DNA from: Actinosynnema sp040640215
GTDB taxonomy: Bacteria > Actinomycetota > Actinomycetes > Mycobacteriales > Pseudonocardiaceae
Direction of reading: 5' to 3'
DNA length: 64,000 nucleotides
Assembly: GCF_040640215.1 (NCBI RefSeq)
Contig: NZ_JBFABG010000011.1
Span: 210,403 to 274,402 of the forward strand
Below the pieces are notes generated by a model, which had not been told where the DNA came from, did not search any database, and worked only from the letters and a program-made list of their open reading frames with translations. The translations under genes were made by a program, and so were the position numbers. Position 1 is the stretch's first letter, and each line of letters opens with the position of its first letter. Of the stretch, positions 26,962-35,428 are shown in pieces.

Positions 26962-27646
26962 ACCGCTGATCGGCGTCAGCACCTACCTCGAACGCGCCCG
27001 GTTCGGCGTGTGGGACGTGGAGGCGGCGGTGCTGCACCGCGACTACCTCGACTCGGTGGTGCGCGCCGGCGGCAACCCGGTGCTGCTGCCGCCCGTCGGC
27101 ACGTGGGACGCCGCCGGCATCGGCTTCCTGGACGGCCTGGTGCTCTCCGGCGGCGCGGACGTCGACCCCGCCCGGTACGGCCGGGAGCGCGACCCCCGGA
27201 CCGGGCCACCCCGCCCCGACCGCGACGCCGCCGAGCTGGCCCTGGCCCGCGCCGCGCTCCAGCTCGACCTGCCGGTGCTCGGCGTGTGCCGGGGCGCGCA
27301 GGTGCTCAACACCGCCCTGGGCGGCACGCTGCACCAGCACGTCGAGGGCCACAACCCCGCGCCGGCGGTGTTCGAGCACACCGGCATCGCGGTCGCGCCC
27401 GGCAGCCGGCTGGCCCGCATCGTCGGCCCGGCCACCACCGTGCACTGCCACCACCACCAGTCGCTGGACGTGCTCGGCGACGGCGTGGTGGCCGTCGCGA
27501 GCGCCCCGGACGGCACGGTGGAGGCCGTGGAGCTGCCGGGTGCGCGGTTCGTGCTCGGCGTCCAGTCGCACCCGGAAGCCGACCGCGAGGACGACCGCCT
27601 GTTCGCCGCGCTGATCGACGCCACGAGGAAGGGGAACGCCCGGTGA
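26942..27646 (+). CDS. Gamma-glutamyl-gamma-aminobutyrate hydrolase-like class I glutamine amidotransferase (PuuD-like)
   Basis: A 234-residue hydrolase from GTG 26942, overlapping the upstream gene by 20 bp. The nucleophile elbow is GVCRGAQ (Cys near residue 120) and the His-Glu pair is in GVQSHPEAD. This matches the C26 peptidase family that removes glutamate from gamma-glutamylated products. It would release the free acid at the end of the pathway. Confidence 0.88.
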   Translation: MASNGSRPLIGVSTYLERARFGVWDVEAAVLHRDYLDSVVRAGGNPVLLPPVGTWDAAGIGFLDGLVLSGGADVDPARYGRERDPRTGPPRPDRDAAELALARAALQLDLPVLGVCRGAQVLNTALGGTLHQHVEGHNPAPAVFEHTGIAVAPGSRLARIVGPATTVHCHHHQSLDVLGDGVVAVASAPDGTVEAVELPGARFVLGVQSHPEADREDDRLFAALIDATRKGNAR

Positions 27647-29001
27647 CCACGTTCGACGTGATCGACCCGGCCACCGGGGAGCTGATCCGCCCGGTCGGGT
27701 TGGCGTCGGTGGAGGAGACCGACGCCGCGATCGCCCGCGCCCACGCGGCCTTCCCGGCGTGGCGGGCCGTCGCGCCCGCCGACCGCGCCCGGCTGCTGCG
27801 CCGGTTCGCCGACGCGGTGGACGGCGCGCGGGAGGAGCTCGCCCGGCTGGAGGTGCGCAACGCCGGTCACACCATCGGCAACGCGCGGTGGGAGGCGGAC
27901 AACGTCCGCGACGTCCTGCACTACTACGCCGCCGCGCCGGAACGCCTGTGCGGCAGGCAGATCCCGGTGGCCGGCGGGCTGGACGTGACCTTCCAGGAAC
28001 CACTGGGCGTGGTCGGGGTGATCGTGCCGTGGAACTTCCCGATGCCGATCGCGGTCTGGGGCTTCGCGCCCGCGCTGGCGGCGGGCAACACCGTGGTGCT
28101 CAAACCCGCCGAGCTGACGCCGCTGACCGCGTTGCGGCTGGCGGAACTGGCGCGCGAGGCGGGCCTCCCGCCGGACGTGTTCCAGGTGCTGCCCGGTGCC
28201 GGACCCGTGGTGGGGCAGCGCTTCGTCACCCACCCGGCCGTGCGCAAGGTCGTGTTCACCGGGTCGTCGCGGGTGGGCAAGCAGGTCCTGGCCGGCTGTG
28301 CGGACCAGGTGAAGCGGGTGACGCTGGAGCTGGGCGGCAAATCGGCCAACATCGTGTTCGCGGACGCCGACCTGGAGCGGGCCGCGGCCACCGCCCCGTC
28401 CGGCGTGTTCGACAACGCGGGCCAGGACTGCTGCGCGCGGTCCCGGATTCTGGTGCAGGACTCGGTCTACGACCGGTTCATGGAGCTGCTCGAACCCGCC
28501 GTGCGGGGTGTCGTGGTCGGCCCGCCGGGTGACGAGGAGACCGAGATGGGACCGCTGATCTCCGCCGCGCACCGGGCGAAGGTGGCGTCCTACGTGCCCG
28601 ACGACGCGCCCGTCGCGTTCCGGGGCTCGGCACCGGAGGGACCCGGTTTCTGGTTCCCCCCCACGGTTCTCGCGCCCGTCTCGCCCGACGACCCGGCCGC
28701 CCGGGACGAGATCTTCGGCCCCGTCGTGGTGGTCCTGCCGTTCACCGACGAGGACGGGGCGGTGCGGCTGGCCAACGACAGCGACTACGGGCTGTCCGGC
28801 TCGATCTGGACCCGGGACGTCGGGCGGGCGCTGCGCGTCTCGCGGGCCGTGGAGGCCGGGAACCTGTCGGTCAACTCGCACTCCTCGGTGCGCTACTCGA
28901 CGCCCTTCGGCGGTGTCAAGCACTCCGGTCTCGGGCGCGAGCTCGGGCCCGACGCGCTCGCCTCGTTCACCGAGACCAAGAACGTCTTCATCGCCCACTG
29001 A
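27643..29001 (+). CDS. Aldehyde dehydrogenase (gamma-glutamyl aminoaldehyde type)
   Basis: A 452-residue enzyme from GTG 27643, overlapping puuD-like by 4 bp (GTGA). It has the catalytic Cys in NAGQDCCARSR, the general-base Glu in VTLELGGKSANIVF, and the NAD motif FTGSSRVGKQ. ALDH subfamilies are hard to separate by eye, but the operon suggests oxidation of a gamma-glutamyl-aminoaldehyde. Confidence 0.88.
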   Translation: MTTFDVIDPATGELIRPVGLASVEETDAAIARAHAAFPAWRAVAPADRARLLRRFADAVDGAREELARLEVRNAGHTIGNARWEADNVRDVLHYYAAAPERLCGRQIPVAGGLDVTFQEPLGVVGVIVPWNFPMPIAVWGFAPALAAGNTVVLKPAELTPLTALRLAELAREAGLPPDVFQVLPGAGPVVGQRFVTHPAVRKVVFTGSSRVGKQVLAGCADQVKRVTLELGGKSANIVFADADLERAAATAPSGVFDNAGQDCCARSRILVQDSVYDRFMELLEPAVRGVVVGPPGDEETEMGPLISAAHRAKVASYVPDDAPVAFRGSAPEGPGFWFPPTVLAPVSPDDPAARDEIFGPVVVVLPFTDEDGAVRLANDSDYGLSGSIWTRDVGRALRVSRAVEAGNLSVNSHSSVRYSTPFGGVKHSGLGRELGPDALASFTETKNVFIAH

Positions 29002-29033
29002 TCCGCACGCGAACCACCCGAGTTGGGAGAGAC

Positions 29034-29801
29034 ATGGCACAGCGACTGGAAGGCCGGGTCGCCGTCGTGACCGGCGGCGGCAGCGGCATCGGCCGCGCCA
29101 CGGTGCGCCGGCTGGCGAGCGAGGGCGCGCGCGTGGTGGTCGCGGACGTCGACGCCGGCACCGGCCGGGCCGCCGCCGACGAGGTCGACGGGCTGTTCGT
29201 CGAGGTCGACGTGACCGACGAGGAGCAGGTCTCGGCGCTCTACCGGACCACCGCCGACACCTGGGGCTCGGTCGACATCGCGTTCAACAACGCGGGCATC
29301 TCGCCGCCGGAGGACGACTCGATCCTGACCACCGGCATCGAGGCGTGGGAGCGGGTGCAGAAGGTCAACCTGACCTCGGTGTACCTGTGCTGCAAGTACG
29401 CCATCCCGCACATGCTGGAGCGGGGCGCGGGATCGGTGATCAACACGGCGTCGTTCGTGGCCACCATGGGCGCGGCGACGTCGCAGATCTCCTACACCGC
29501 CTCCAAGGGCGGTGTGCTGGCGATGAGCCGGGAGCTCGGCGTGCAGTTCGCCCGGCAGGGCGTGCGGGTCAACGCGCTCTCGCCCGGACCGGTCAACACC
29601 CCGTTGCTGCGCGAGTTGTTCGCCAAGGACCCGGAGCGGGCCGCGCGGCGGCTGGTGCACGTGCCGCTCGGGCGGTTCGCCGAGCCCGAGGAGATCGCCG
29701 CCGCCGTCGCGTTCCTGGCCAGTGACGACTCGTCGTTCATCACCGCGTCGAACTTCCTGGTGGACGGCGGTATCGCGGGTGCCTACGTGACACCCCTGTG
29801 A
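29034..29801 (+). CDS. Short-chain dehydrogenase/reductase
   Basis: A 255-residue classical SDR from ATG 29034 (GGGAGAG upstream). It has the coenzyme motif TGGGSGIG, NNAG, the catalytic Ser in INTASFVA, and YTASK. The FLVDGGIAG tail is typical of 3-oxoacyl-reductase-like SDRs. It lies in the amine operon, presumably oxidising or reducing a pathway alcohol/aldehyde. The substrate is unknown. Its stop overlaps the GntR start. Confidence 0.85.
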   Translation: MAQRLEGRVAVVTGGGSGIGRATVRRLASEGARVVVADVDAGTGRAAADEVDGLFVEVDVTDEEQVSALYRTTADTWGSVDIAFNNAGISPPEDDSILTTGIEAWERVQKVNLTSVYLCCKYAIPHMLERGAGSVINTASFVATMGAATSQISYTASKGGVLAMSRELGVQFARQGVRVNALSPGPVNTPLLRELFAKDPERAARRLVHVPLGRFAEPEEIAAAVAFLASDDSSFITASNFLVDGGIAGAYVTPL

Positions 29802-30514
29802 ACGAGCCGGTGGCGATGCCCCTGCCGGCCGCGCTGTTCCGCCCCGTGCGGGCGGGCAACGCGTTCGAGGAGACCGTGGAACGGCTCGTGCAGGCCGTCC
29901 GGCTCGGCGTCGTGCCGCCGGGGGAGCGGCTGCCCGCCGAGCGGGAGCTGGCGACCCGGCTCGGCGTGAGCCGGGTGACGCTGCGCGAGGCGATCAGGTC
30001 GTTGCGGGACGCCGGGTACGTGGAGTCGCGGCGCGGTCGCTACGGCGGCACGTTCGTCAACGCGTCGCTGCCCGTCGCCCGACCGGGACGTCCCGTGGAG
30101 GCTGCCGGGCTGCTGGACGCGCTGACGTTGCGGGCGGTGCTGGAGACCGGTGCCGCCGAGTGCGCGGCCGGGCGCGCGCTGGGGCCGGCGGAGCGGCGCA
30201 ACCTGCGGGCGCGGCTCGCGGAGTGCTCGGCCGCGTCGCTGGAGGACTACCGGCGCAAGGACTCCCGGCTGCACCTGGCGATCGCCGAGGCGACCGGGTC
30301 GGCGTCGCTGACCGCCGCCCTCGCCGACGTCCGGATGCGGGTCAACGAGCTGCTGGACCGGATTCCGCTGCTGCCGCCGAACCTGGCGCACTCCAACGAC
30401 CAGCACGAGCTGGTCGTGGGCCGAATCCTGGACGGCGACCCCGACGGGGCCCGGCGTGCGGTGTCCGAACACCTCGCGGGTACCGCGGCCCTGCTCCGCG
30501 GATTTCTTTCCTGA
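29798..30514 (+). CDS. GntR/FadR-family transcriptional regulator
   Basis: A 238-residue regulator from GTG 29798. The winged helix is at residues ~25-85 (PPGERLPAERELATRLGVSRVTLREAIRSLRDAGYV), followed by an FCD ligand domain with DSRLHLAIAEATG and a histidine-containing NDQHELV. As the last gene of the amine catabolic operon it probably controls the operon in response to a pathway intermediate. Confidence 0.88.
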   Translation: MNEPVAMPLPAALFRPVRAGNAFEETVERLVQAVRLGVVPPGERLPAERELATRLGVSRVTLREAIRSLRDAGYVESRRGRYGGTFVNASLPVARPGRPVEAAGLLDALTLRAVLETGAAECAAGRALGPAERRNLRARLAECSAASLEDYRRKDSRLHLAIAEATGSASLTAALADVRMRVNELLDRIPLLPPNLAHSNDQHELVVGRILDGDPDGARRAVSEHLAGTAALLRGFLS

Positions 30515-30517
30515 ACT

Positions 30518-30558
30518 CCGAAAGCGGTGTCGCCCCGGTCGGGCGACACCGCTTTCGG
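30518..30558. terminator. Strong bidirectional terminator hairpin
   Basis: A perfect 18-bp inverted repeat (CCGAAAGCGGTGTCGCCC) with a 5-nt loop begins 4 nt after the gntR stop. It precedes the end of the converging anchor-K/lamin-tail gene. It is among the longest perfect stems in the window. Confidence 0.85.
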
Positions 30559-30564
30559 GTGGGC

Positions 30565-31428
30565 TCACGGGGAGGGCGGCGCGTTCTTGCCGTAGCCGAA
30601 CTGCGAAACCAGGTTGCCGTTCGTGTCCCGCAATTTCGCGGTGTCACCCTGGTCGTTCCAGATCGGCCGGCCGCTGCCGTAGTTGAATCCGCCGGATTCC
30701 GGGTGGACCTCGTTGGTGTAGATCCTGATCCGCTGCCCCGGCTGGAGCACGGTGCCGGCCGGGAAGGTGAAGTCCTGGCCCGCGTCGTCCGCGCCGAGCA
30801 CCCACTGGGAGATGTCCGCCGGAACCGTGCCGCGGTTGACGACCTCGACGTACTCGTCGGCCTGGGTGCGCTTCACCTGGCCCTTGTTGCGCACGGTGGT
30901 GATGACCACGTCCGGGCGGCCGACGCGGTTGAACAGGGCGACCACGTCCGCGCTGTTCGCGCTGTTCTCGGCGCTGATGAACTTGCGGACGACCTGGCCG
31001 TTCTGCTTGAAACCGCTGATCACGACCGCGTACTGCTCGCCGTCGACGGTCACCGACTCGGGCGAGACGAACGTGGGCAGGTCGACCTCGTCCTCCGGGT
31101 TCGGGCCCACGTTCGGCGTCTCGTTGTGCCGGAACGTGAAGCTGAAGTCGCTTTCCGTGCCGTCCTCGAAGACCACCTTGACGGTCAGGTCGACCGTGAA
31201 CTGCGCCACCGGCATGGCCTGGATCGGGAAGTTCTCGTGGGTGAACGTGCCGAGGGTGAACTCGGTGCCGTCCAATTTCAGGTCCGTGGAGCCGCCGGCG
31301 AAGACGTACCCGCTCTTGCCCGAGCCGGCCGGCACGCCCCACTTGACGTGCGGAGTGCCCAGACCCTCCAGGTCGGGCGGGTTCGTGCTGATGGTCGGCC
31401 AACTGCCGGAAGTGGTCGCGGTGCTCAT
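30565..31428 (-). CDS. Choice-of-anchor-K and lamin-tail domain protein
   Basis: A 287-residue protein from ATG 31428. The N-terminal half contains VKWGVPAGSGKSGYVFAGG and GTFTHENFPI, matching the 'choice-of-anchor K' domain. The C-terminal ~110 residues form a lamin-tail-like domain (DEYVEVVNRGTVPADISQWVLGADD, FPAGTVLQPGQRIRIYTNE, LRDTNGNLVSQFGYG). There is no signal peptide, unlike most LTD proteins. Function is unknown; adhesive or structural roles are possible. Confidence 0.75.
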   Translation of the reverse strand: MSTATTSGSWPTISTNPPDLEGLGTPHVKWGVPAGSGKSGYVFAGGSTDLKLDGTEFTLGTFTHENFPIQAMPVAQFTVDLTVKVVFEDGTESDFSFTFRHNETPNVGPNPEDEVDLPTFVSPESVTVDGEQYAVVISGFKQNGQVVRKFISAENSANSADVVALFNRVGRPDVVITTVRNKGQVKRTQADEYVEVVNRGTVPADISQWVLGADDAGQDFTFPAGTVLQPGQRIRIYTNEVHPESGGFNYGSGRPIWNDQGDTAKLRDTNGNLVSQFGYGKNAPPSP

Positions 31429-31655
31429 GAGGTGATCATGCTCCGCACCGCGTCCGGCGTTAAGCCGCTGTGCGGGGGAAGTGCTATTCGGCGGGTATTC
31501 CGTCCGTGGACTTTCGTTCACACTTGCCGGGTCCGTTCGAGTGCGCCGAATTCCCGAACAGACCATTCCCCGCCGAATTGCGCCTCCGGTCGCGACCGTT
31601 GGCGGACGCCCGTTGGGCCGAGTGGATCACCGCGACCCGCCGGGCGTCCGGCGGG

Positions 31656-32066
31656 TCAGCGGGGGAGGTCGCGGAACTCCCGGCCGGGGTGGCGGTCGGA
31701 GTCGCGCCCCGGGCCGCGACCCGGGTGGCGGTCGTCCATCCGGGACAGCCCCGGCCGGTCGCCCCGCCCGTGCCCGCCCCGGTCGAACAGCGCGACCAGG
31801 CCGCCGCCGAGCACGAGCCCGATCAGGCCCACGGCGACGAGCTGGGTGGCCCTGTGCCGGGCGAACCGGCCGAACCCGCCCCGGGTGGTCGGCGGGACGT
31901 GCGGCGGGGGGATGTGCTGCTGCCCCGCAGCGGCCTGGGGCGCTTCGGCTCGGGGCGCTTCGCTCTGGGGTGTGTCGCTCCGGGGAGCCTCGACCGGTGG
32001 TGTTTCGGCCTGGGGCGCTGGATGTTGCCGGGCGGTGGGCTGGGTGCCTTCGGGCTGGTCGGCCAT
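31656..32066 (-). CDS. Hypothetical single-pass membrane protein with Pro/Ala-rich N-terminus
   Basis: A 136-residue protein from ATG 32066 with GGAG 7-10 bases upstream. Residues 1-60 are low complexity (PPVEAPRSDTPQSEAPRAEAP). One transmembrane helix follows (QLVAVGLIGLVLGGGLVALF), then a His/Arg/Asp/Gly-rich tail with three DRHPGR-like repeats. It is divergent from thrS. No family was recognised. Confidence 0.6.
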   Translation of the reverse strand: MADQPEGTQPTARQHPAPQAETPPVEAPRSDTPQSEAPRAEAPQAAAGQQHIPPPHVPPTTRGGFGRFARHRATQLVAVGLIGLVLGGGLVALFDRGGHGRGDRPGLSRMDDRHPGRGPGRDSDRHPGREFRDLPR

Positions 32067-32351
32067 GGGGTGCTCCGGTCGTCGGGGGGTGCGCCCCCAG
32101 GGTGCGCCGCCGACCTGAGCGCACCCTGATCGCTGGCTGTGAATGAGCTGTTCATCTCCGCGAACCCGGCCGGTGGCGGCTGGTCGTGGCCGTCCGGAAC
32201 CGGGCGGGGTGGGCGGTTCGGTGGGTGAGGGGGAGGTCGCGGGCCGTGGTCGGGGGGTGGTTCGGGCGGGCGGTGGGACGTGTCGGCCGATATCCGTTCG
32301 GTGAGCACCGATAACATCTGCACCGAAGGTCCGCCTACCGGAGGAGTCATC
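32067..32351. promoter_or_regulatory. 285-bp divergent promoter region of thrS
   Basis: This region separates the leftward membrane protein from rightward thrS. GGAGGAG lies 8 bases before the thrS GTG. I looked for a T-box leader (specifier hairpin, UGG-type antiterminator) and did not find one. Confidence 0.4.
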
Positions 32352-34367
32352 GTGTCCCAGCCACGTCCCGCAGCCGCTCTCGCCCCACCTCGCGTGGTGG
32401 TGCCGGCGGGGACCACCGCGGGCACGGCGGTCCGGGAGGCGGGACTGCCCGGCAAGGGGCCGGACGCCGTCGTGGTCGTCCGCGACGCCGAGGGCCACCT
32501 GCGCGACCTGTCCTGGGCTCCCCGCGTCGACGTCGAGGTCGAGGCGGTCGCCGCCGACACGCCCGACGGGCGCGCCGTCATCCGGCACTCCGCCGCCCAC
32601 GTGCTCGCGCAGGCCGTCCAGCAGCAGTTCCCGGACGCCAAGCTGGGCATCGGCCCGCCGGTCAAGGACGGGTTCTACTACGACTTCCAGGTCGACAAGC
32701 CGTTCACGCCCGAGGACCTCCAGGCGCTGGAAAAGCGCATGAAGCAGATCATCAAGGGCGCGCAGCGGTTCGACCGGCGCGTGGTCGAGTCCGTGGACGC
32801 CGCCAAGGACGAGCTCGCGGCCGAGCCGTTCAAGCTCGAACTGGTCGACCTCAAGTCCGATGTCGACACCACCGAGGTGATGGAGGTCGGCGGCGGCGAG
32901 CTGACAATCTACGACAACCTCGACCCGCGCTCCGGCGACCGGGTCTGGGGCGACCTGTGCCGCGGCCCGCACGTGCCGACGACCAAGCACATCCCGGCGT
33001 TCAAGCTGACCCGCGTGGCCGCCGCCTACTGGCGCGGCAACGAGAACAACCCCCAGCTCCAGCGCATCTACGGCACGGCCTGGGAGTCCCAGGAGGCGCT
33101 CGACGCCTACCTGGAGCTGCTCGCCGAGGCCGAGCGCCGCGACCACCGCAAGCTGGGCGTCGAGCTCGACCTGTTCAGCTTCCCGGACGAGCTCGGCTCC
33201 GGCCTGGCGGTGTTCCACCCCAAGGGCGGCATCGTCCGCCGCGAGCTGGAGAACTACTCGCGCCACCGGCACGAGGAGTCCGACTACGAGTTCGTCTACA
33301 CCCCGCACATCAGCAAGGGCGGCCTGTTCCACACCTCCGGCCACCTGCCGCACTACGCCGACACGATGTTCCCGCCCATCCAGTTCGAGGGCGAGGACTA
33401 CTACCTCAAGGCCATGAACTGCCCGATGCACAACCTGGTCTTCAGGTCGCGCGGGCGGTCCTACCGCGAGCTGCCGTTGCGGCTGTTCGAGTTCGGCACG
33501 GTCTACCGGTACGAGAAGTCCGGCGTGGTGCACGGCCTGACCCGCGTGCGCGGCCTGACCATGGACGACTCGCACATCTACTGCACCAAGGAGCAGATGC
33601 CCGGCGAGCTCCGGTCGCTGCTCAAGTTCGTGCTCGACCTGCTCGCCGACTACGGCCTGAGCGACTTCTACCTGGAGCTGTCCACCCGGGACGACTCGCC
33701 CAAGTTCATCGGCGAGCCGGAGGAGTGGGAGGAGGCCACCGAGACGTTGCGGCAGGCCGCCGTCGACTCCGGGCTCGAACTGGTGCCCGACCCGGGCGGC
33801 GCGGCCTACTACGGGCCGAAGATCTCGGTGCAGGCCAAGGACGCCATCGGCCGGTCCTGGCAGATGTCGACCATCCAGCTCGACTTCAACATGCCCAAGC
33901 GGTTCGAGCTGGAGTACACCGCGCCCGACGGTTCCCGGCAGCGGCCCATCATGATCCACCGGGCACTGTTCGGCTCCATCGAGCGGTTCTTCGGCGTGCT
34001 CACCGAGCACTACGCGGGCGCGTTCCCGGCGTGGCTGGCCCCGGTGCAGGTGGTCGGCATCCCGATCGCCGACGAGCACGTCGAGCACCTGGAGCAGGTG
34101 GCGGCGGCGCTGCGCGAGCACGAGATCAGGGTCGAGGTCGACGCCTCCGACGACCGGATGCAGAAGAAGATCCGCAACCACACCACGCAGAAGGTGCCGT
34201 TCATGCTGCTCGCGGGCGGCAAGGACGTCGAGTCGGGCGCGGTGTCGTTCCGGTTCCGCGACGGGACCCAGGTCAACGGCGTGCCGGTGGCCAAGGCCGT
34301 CGAGACGATCCTCGGCTGGGTGAACCGCCGCGAGAACGCCTCGCCCACGGCGGACCTCGTCCAGTGA
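32352..34367 (+). CDS. thrS: Threonine--tRNA ligase
   Basis: A 671-residue class II synthetase from GTG 32352. An N-terminal TGS-like domain (RVVVPAGTTAGTAVREAG) is followed by the editing domain with HSAAHVLAQAV. The catalytic core has the zinc-ligand Cys in AMNCPMHNLVF and motif 2 (FGTVYRYEKSGVVHGLTRVRG). Motif 3 (PIMIHRALFGSIERFFGVL) leads to the anticodon-binding domain. It charges tRNA-Thr. It opens the operon that continues with the HIT protein, as in mycobacteria. Confidence 0.97.
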   Translation: MSQPRPAAALAPPRVVVPAGTTAGTAVREAGLPGKGPDAVVVVRDAEGHLRDLSWAPRVDVEVEAVAADTPDGRAVIRHSAAHVLAQAVQQQFPDAKLGIGPPVKDGFYYDFQVDKPFTPEDLQALEKRMKQIIKGAQRFDRRVVESVDAAKDELAAEPFKLELVDLKSDVDTTEVMEVGGGELTIYDNLDPRSGDRVWGDLCRGPHVPTTKHIPAFKLTRVAAAYWRGNENNPQLQRIYGTAWESQEALDAYLELLAEAERRDHRKLGVELDLFSFPDELGSGLAVFHPKGGIVRRELENYSRHRHEESDYEFVYTPHISKGGLFHTSGHLPHYADTMFPPIQFEGEDYYLKAMNCPMHNLVFRSRGRSYRELPLRLFEFGTVYRYEKSGVVHGLTRVRGLTMDDSHIYCTKEQMPGELRSLLKFVLDLLADYGLSDFYLELSTRDDSPKFIGEPEEWEEATETLRQAAVDSGLELVPDPGGAAYYGPKISVQAKDAIGRSWQMSTIQLDFNMPKRFELEYTAPDGSRQRPIMIHRALFGSIERFFGVLTEHYAGAFPAWLAPVQVVGIPIADEHVEHLEQVAAALREHEIRVEVDASDDRMQKKIRNHTTQKVPFMLLAGGKDVESGAVSFRFRDGTQVNGVPVAKAVETILGWVNRRENASPTADLVQ

Positions 34368-34909
34368 CGCCGGGGTACGAGGAGCAGGACGGGGTCGGGG
34401 TCCGCGACGGCTTGCAGCGGTTGTGGACCCCGCACCGCCTCTCGTACGTGCGCGGCGAGGGCAAGGCGGACGGCGACGAGCCCGCGGGCTGCCCGTTCTG
34501 CCGGGTGATCGAGCTCGACGACCCGGACGGCCTGGTCCTGGCCCGGGGTGAGCGGGTGTTCGCGGTGCTCAACCTGTACCCGTACAACCCCGGTCACCTG
34601 ATGGTGCTGCCCTACCGGCACGTGCCGGACTACACCGACCTCGACGCCGCCGAGACGGTGGAGTTCGCCGAGTTCACCCAGCGCGCGATGCGGGTGGTCC
34701 GCGCGGTCGCCCAACCCCACGGCTTCAACATCGGCATGAACCAGGGCGTCGTCGGGGGCGCGGGCATCGCCGCCCACCTGCACCAGCACGTGGTGCCGAG
34801 GTGGGGCGGCGACGCCAACTTCATGCCCGTCATCGGCCACACCAAGGTCATCCCGCAGTTGTTGGGGGAGACCCGGCAGTTGCTGGCCGGTGCCTGGGAC
34901 GCGCACTAG
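34364..34909 (+). CDS. HIT-family nucleotide hydrolase/phosphorylase
   Basis: A 181-residue protein from GTG 34364, overlapping the thrS stop. It has a Cys pair (CPFC), the ligand segment VLNLYPYNPGHLMVLPYRH and the catalytic histidine triad HLHQHVVPRW. The mycobacterial homologue in the same position (Rv2613c) is an Ap4A phosphorylase, so a diadenosine polyphosphate role is likely. Confidence 0.92.
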   Translation: MTPGYEEQDGVGVRDGLQRLWTPHRLSYVRGEGKADGDEPAGCPFCRVIELDDPDGLVLARGERVFAVLNLYPYNPGHLMVLPYRHVPDYTDLDAAETVEFAEFTQRAMRVVRAVAQPHGFNIGMNQGVVGGAGIAAHLHQHVVPRWGGDANFMPVIGHTKVIPQLLGETRQLLAGAWDAH

Positions 34910-35428
34910 CCGACCCGGCGTCGTCCCCGGCGAACATCCCCGACCTCAGACACCCCCGGCCCCAGGCACCCCCGGGTCTGAATACCCCCGCGTCTGAACA
35001 CCGCTGAGTCTGGACACCGCCCGCCGCGAACACCCGCCGCGACCACCGCTGCCGGGCGACACCGCCGCCGCGTACGTCGCCGGCGCGGTCGCTGTCGGGC
35101 TGCCCTCGGTGATCAATCCACGGTCGATCCGTGATCAATCCGCGTGGTCGCGCTCCGTCGCCGAATCCGCGTTCCGCGATCCGCGCGTTCCCCGTCCGGC
35201 GCTCGATTCGGGGGTGGCGGTGCGGTCGCAAGAGGACGCGGACGGGTTCCGAGCGGCCCGAATTGGTGGAAAGGCGGTTTTGCAAGAGCAGATGCACGTG
35301 CAATTGCACGTGCAACCCGAATACGCACCGTGAGCGTGCGGTAGATCACCATGGAGTGATGGGTCAACGCCCGGTATTCCCTGTGTGGCCGATCGTCACG
35401 AGGACCGCTCCTCAGTAAGTTGCGTTTC
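34910..35428. promoter_or_regulatory. 519-bp intergenic region with repeats and a palindrome
   Basis: No gene seen. The first ~130 bp hold degenerate repeats of the type CACCCCC(G) + GGTCTGAA/CCGCTGAGTCTG. At 35109-35146 there is a direct repeat of GATCAATCC around CACGG/CCGTG arms. A 22-bp palindrome follows at 35293 (separate entry). The region interrupts the usual HIT-pgsA adjacency and contains the promoter of the XRE regulator. Confidence 0.5.
35293..35314. promoter_or_regulatory. 22-bp perfect palindrome, candidate XRE operator
   Basis: The 11-mer TGCACGTGCAA is followed directly by its reverse complement. Each half also contains the internal palindrome TGCACGTGCA. It lies ~115 bp before the start of the XRE-DUF5753 regulator, in otherwise gene-free DNA, which is suitable for a dimeric regulator. 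Confidence 0.55.

Noticed and set aside
32067..32351. T-box riboswitch upstream of thrS
   Set aside because: No recognisable specifier loop or conserved T-box sequence was found; thrS T-boxes are also not typical of actinobacteria.
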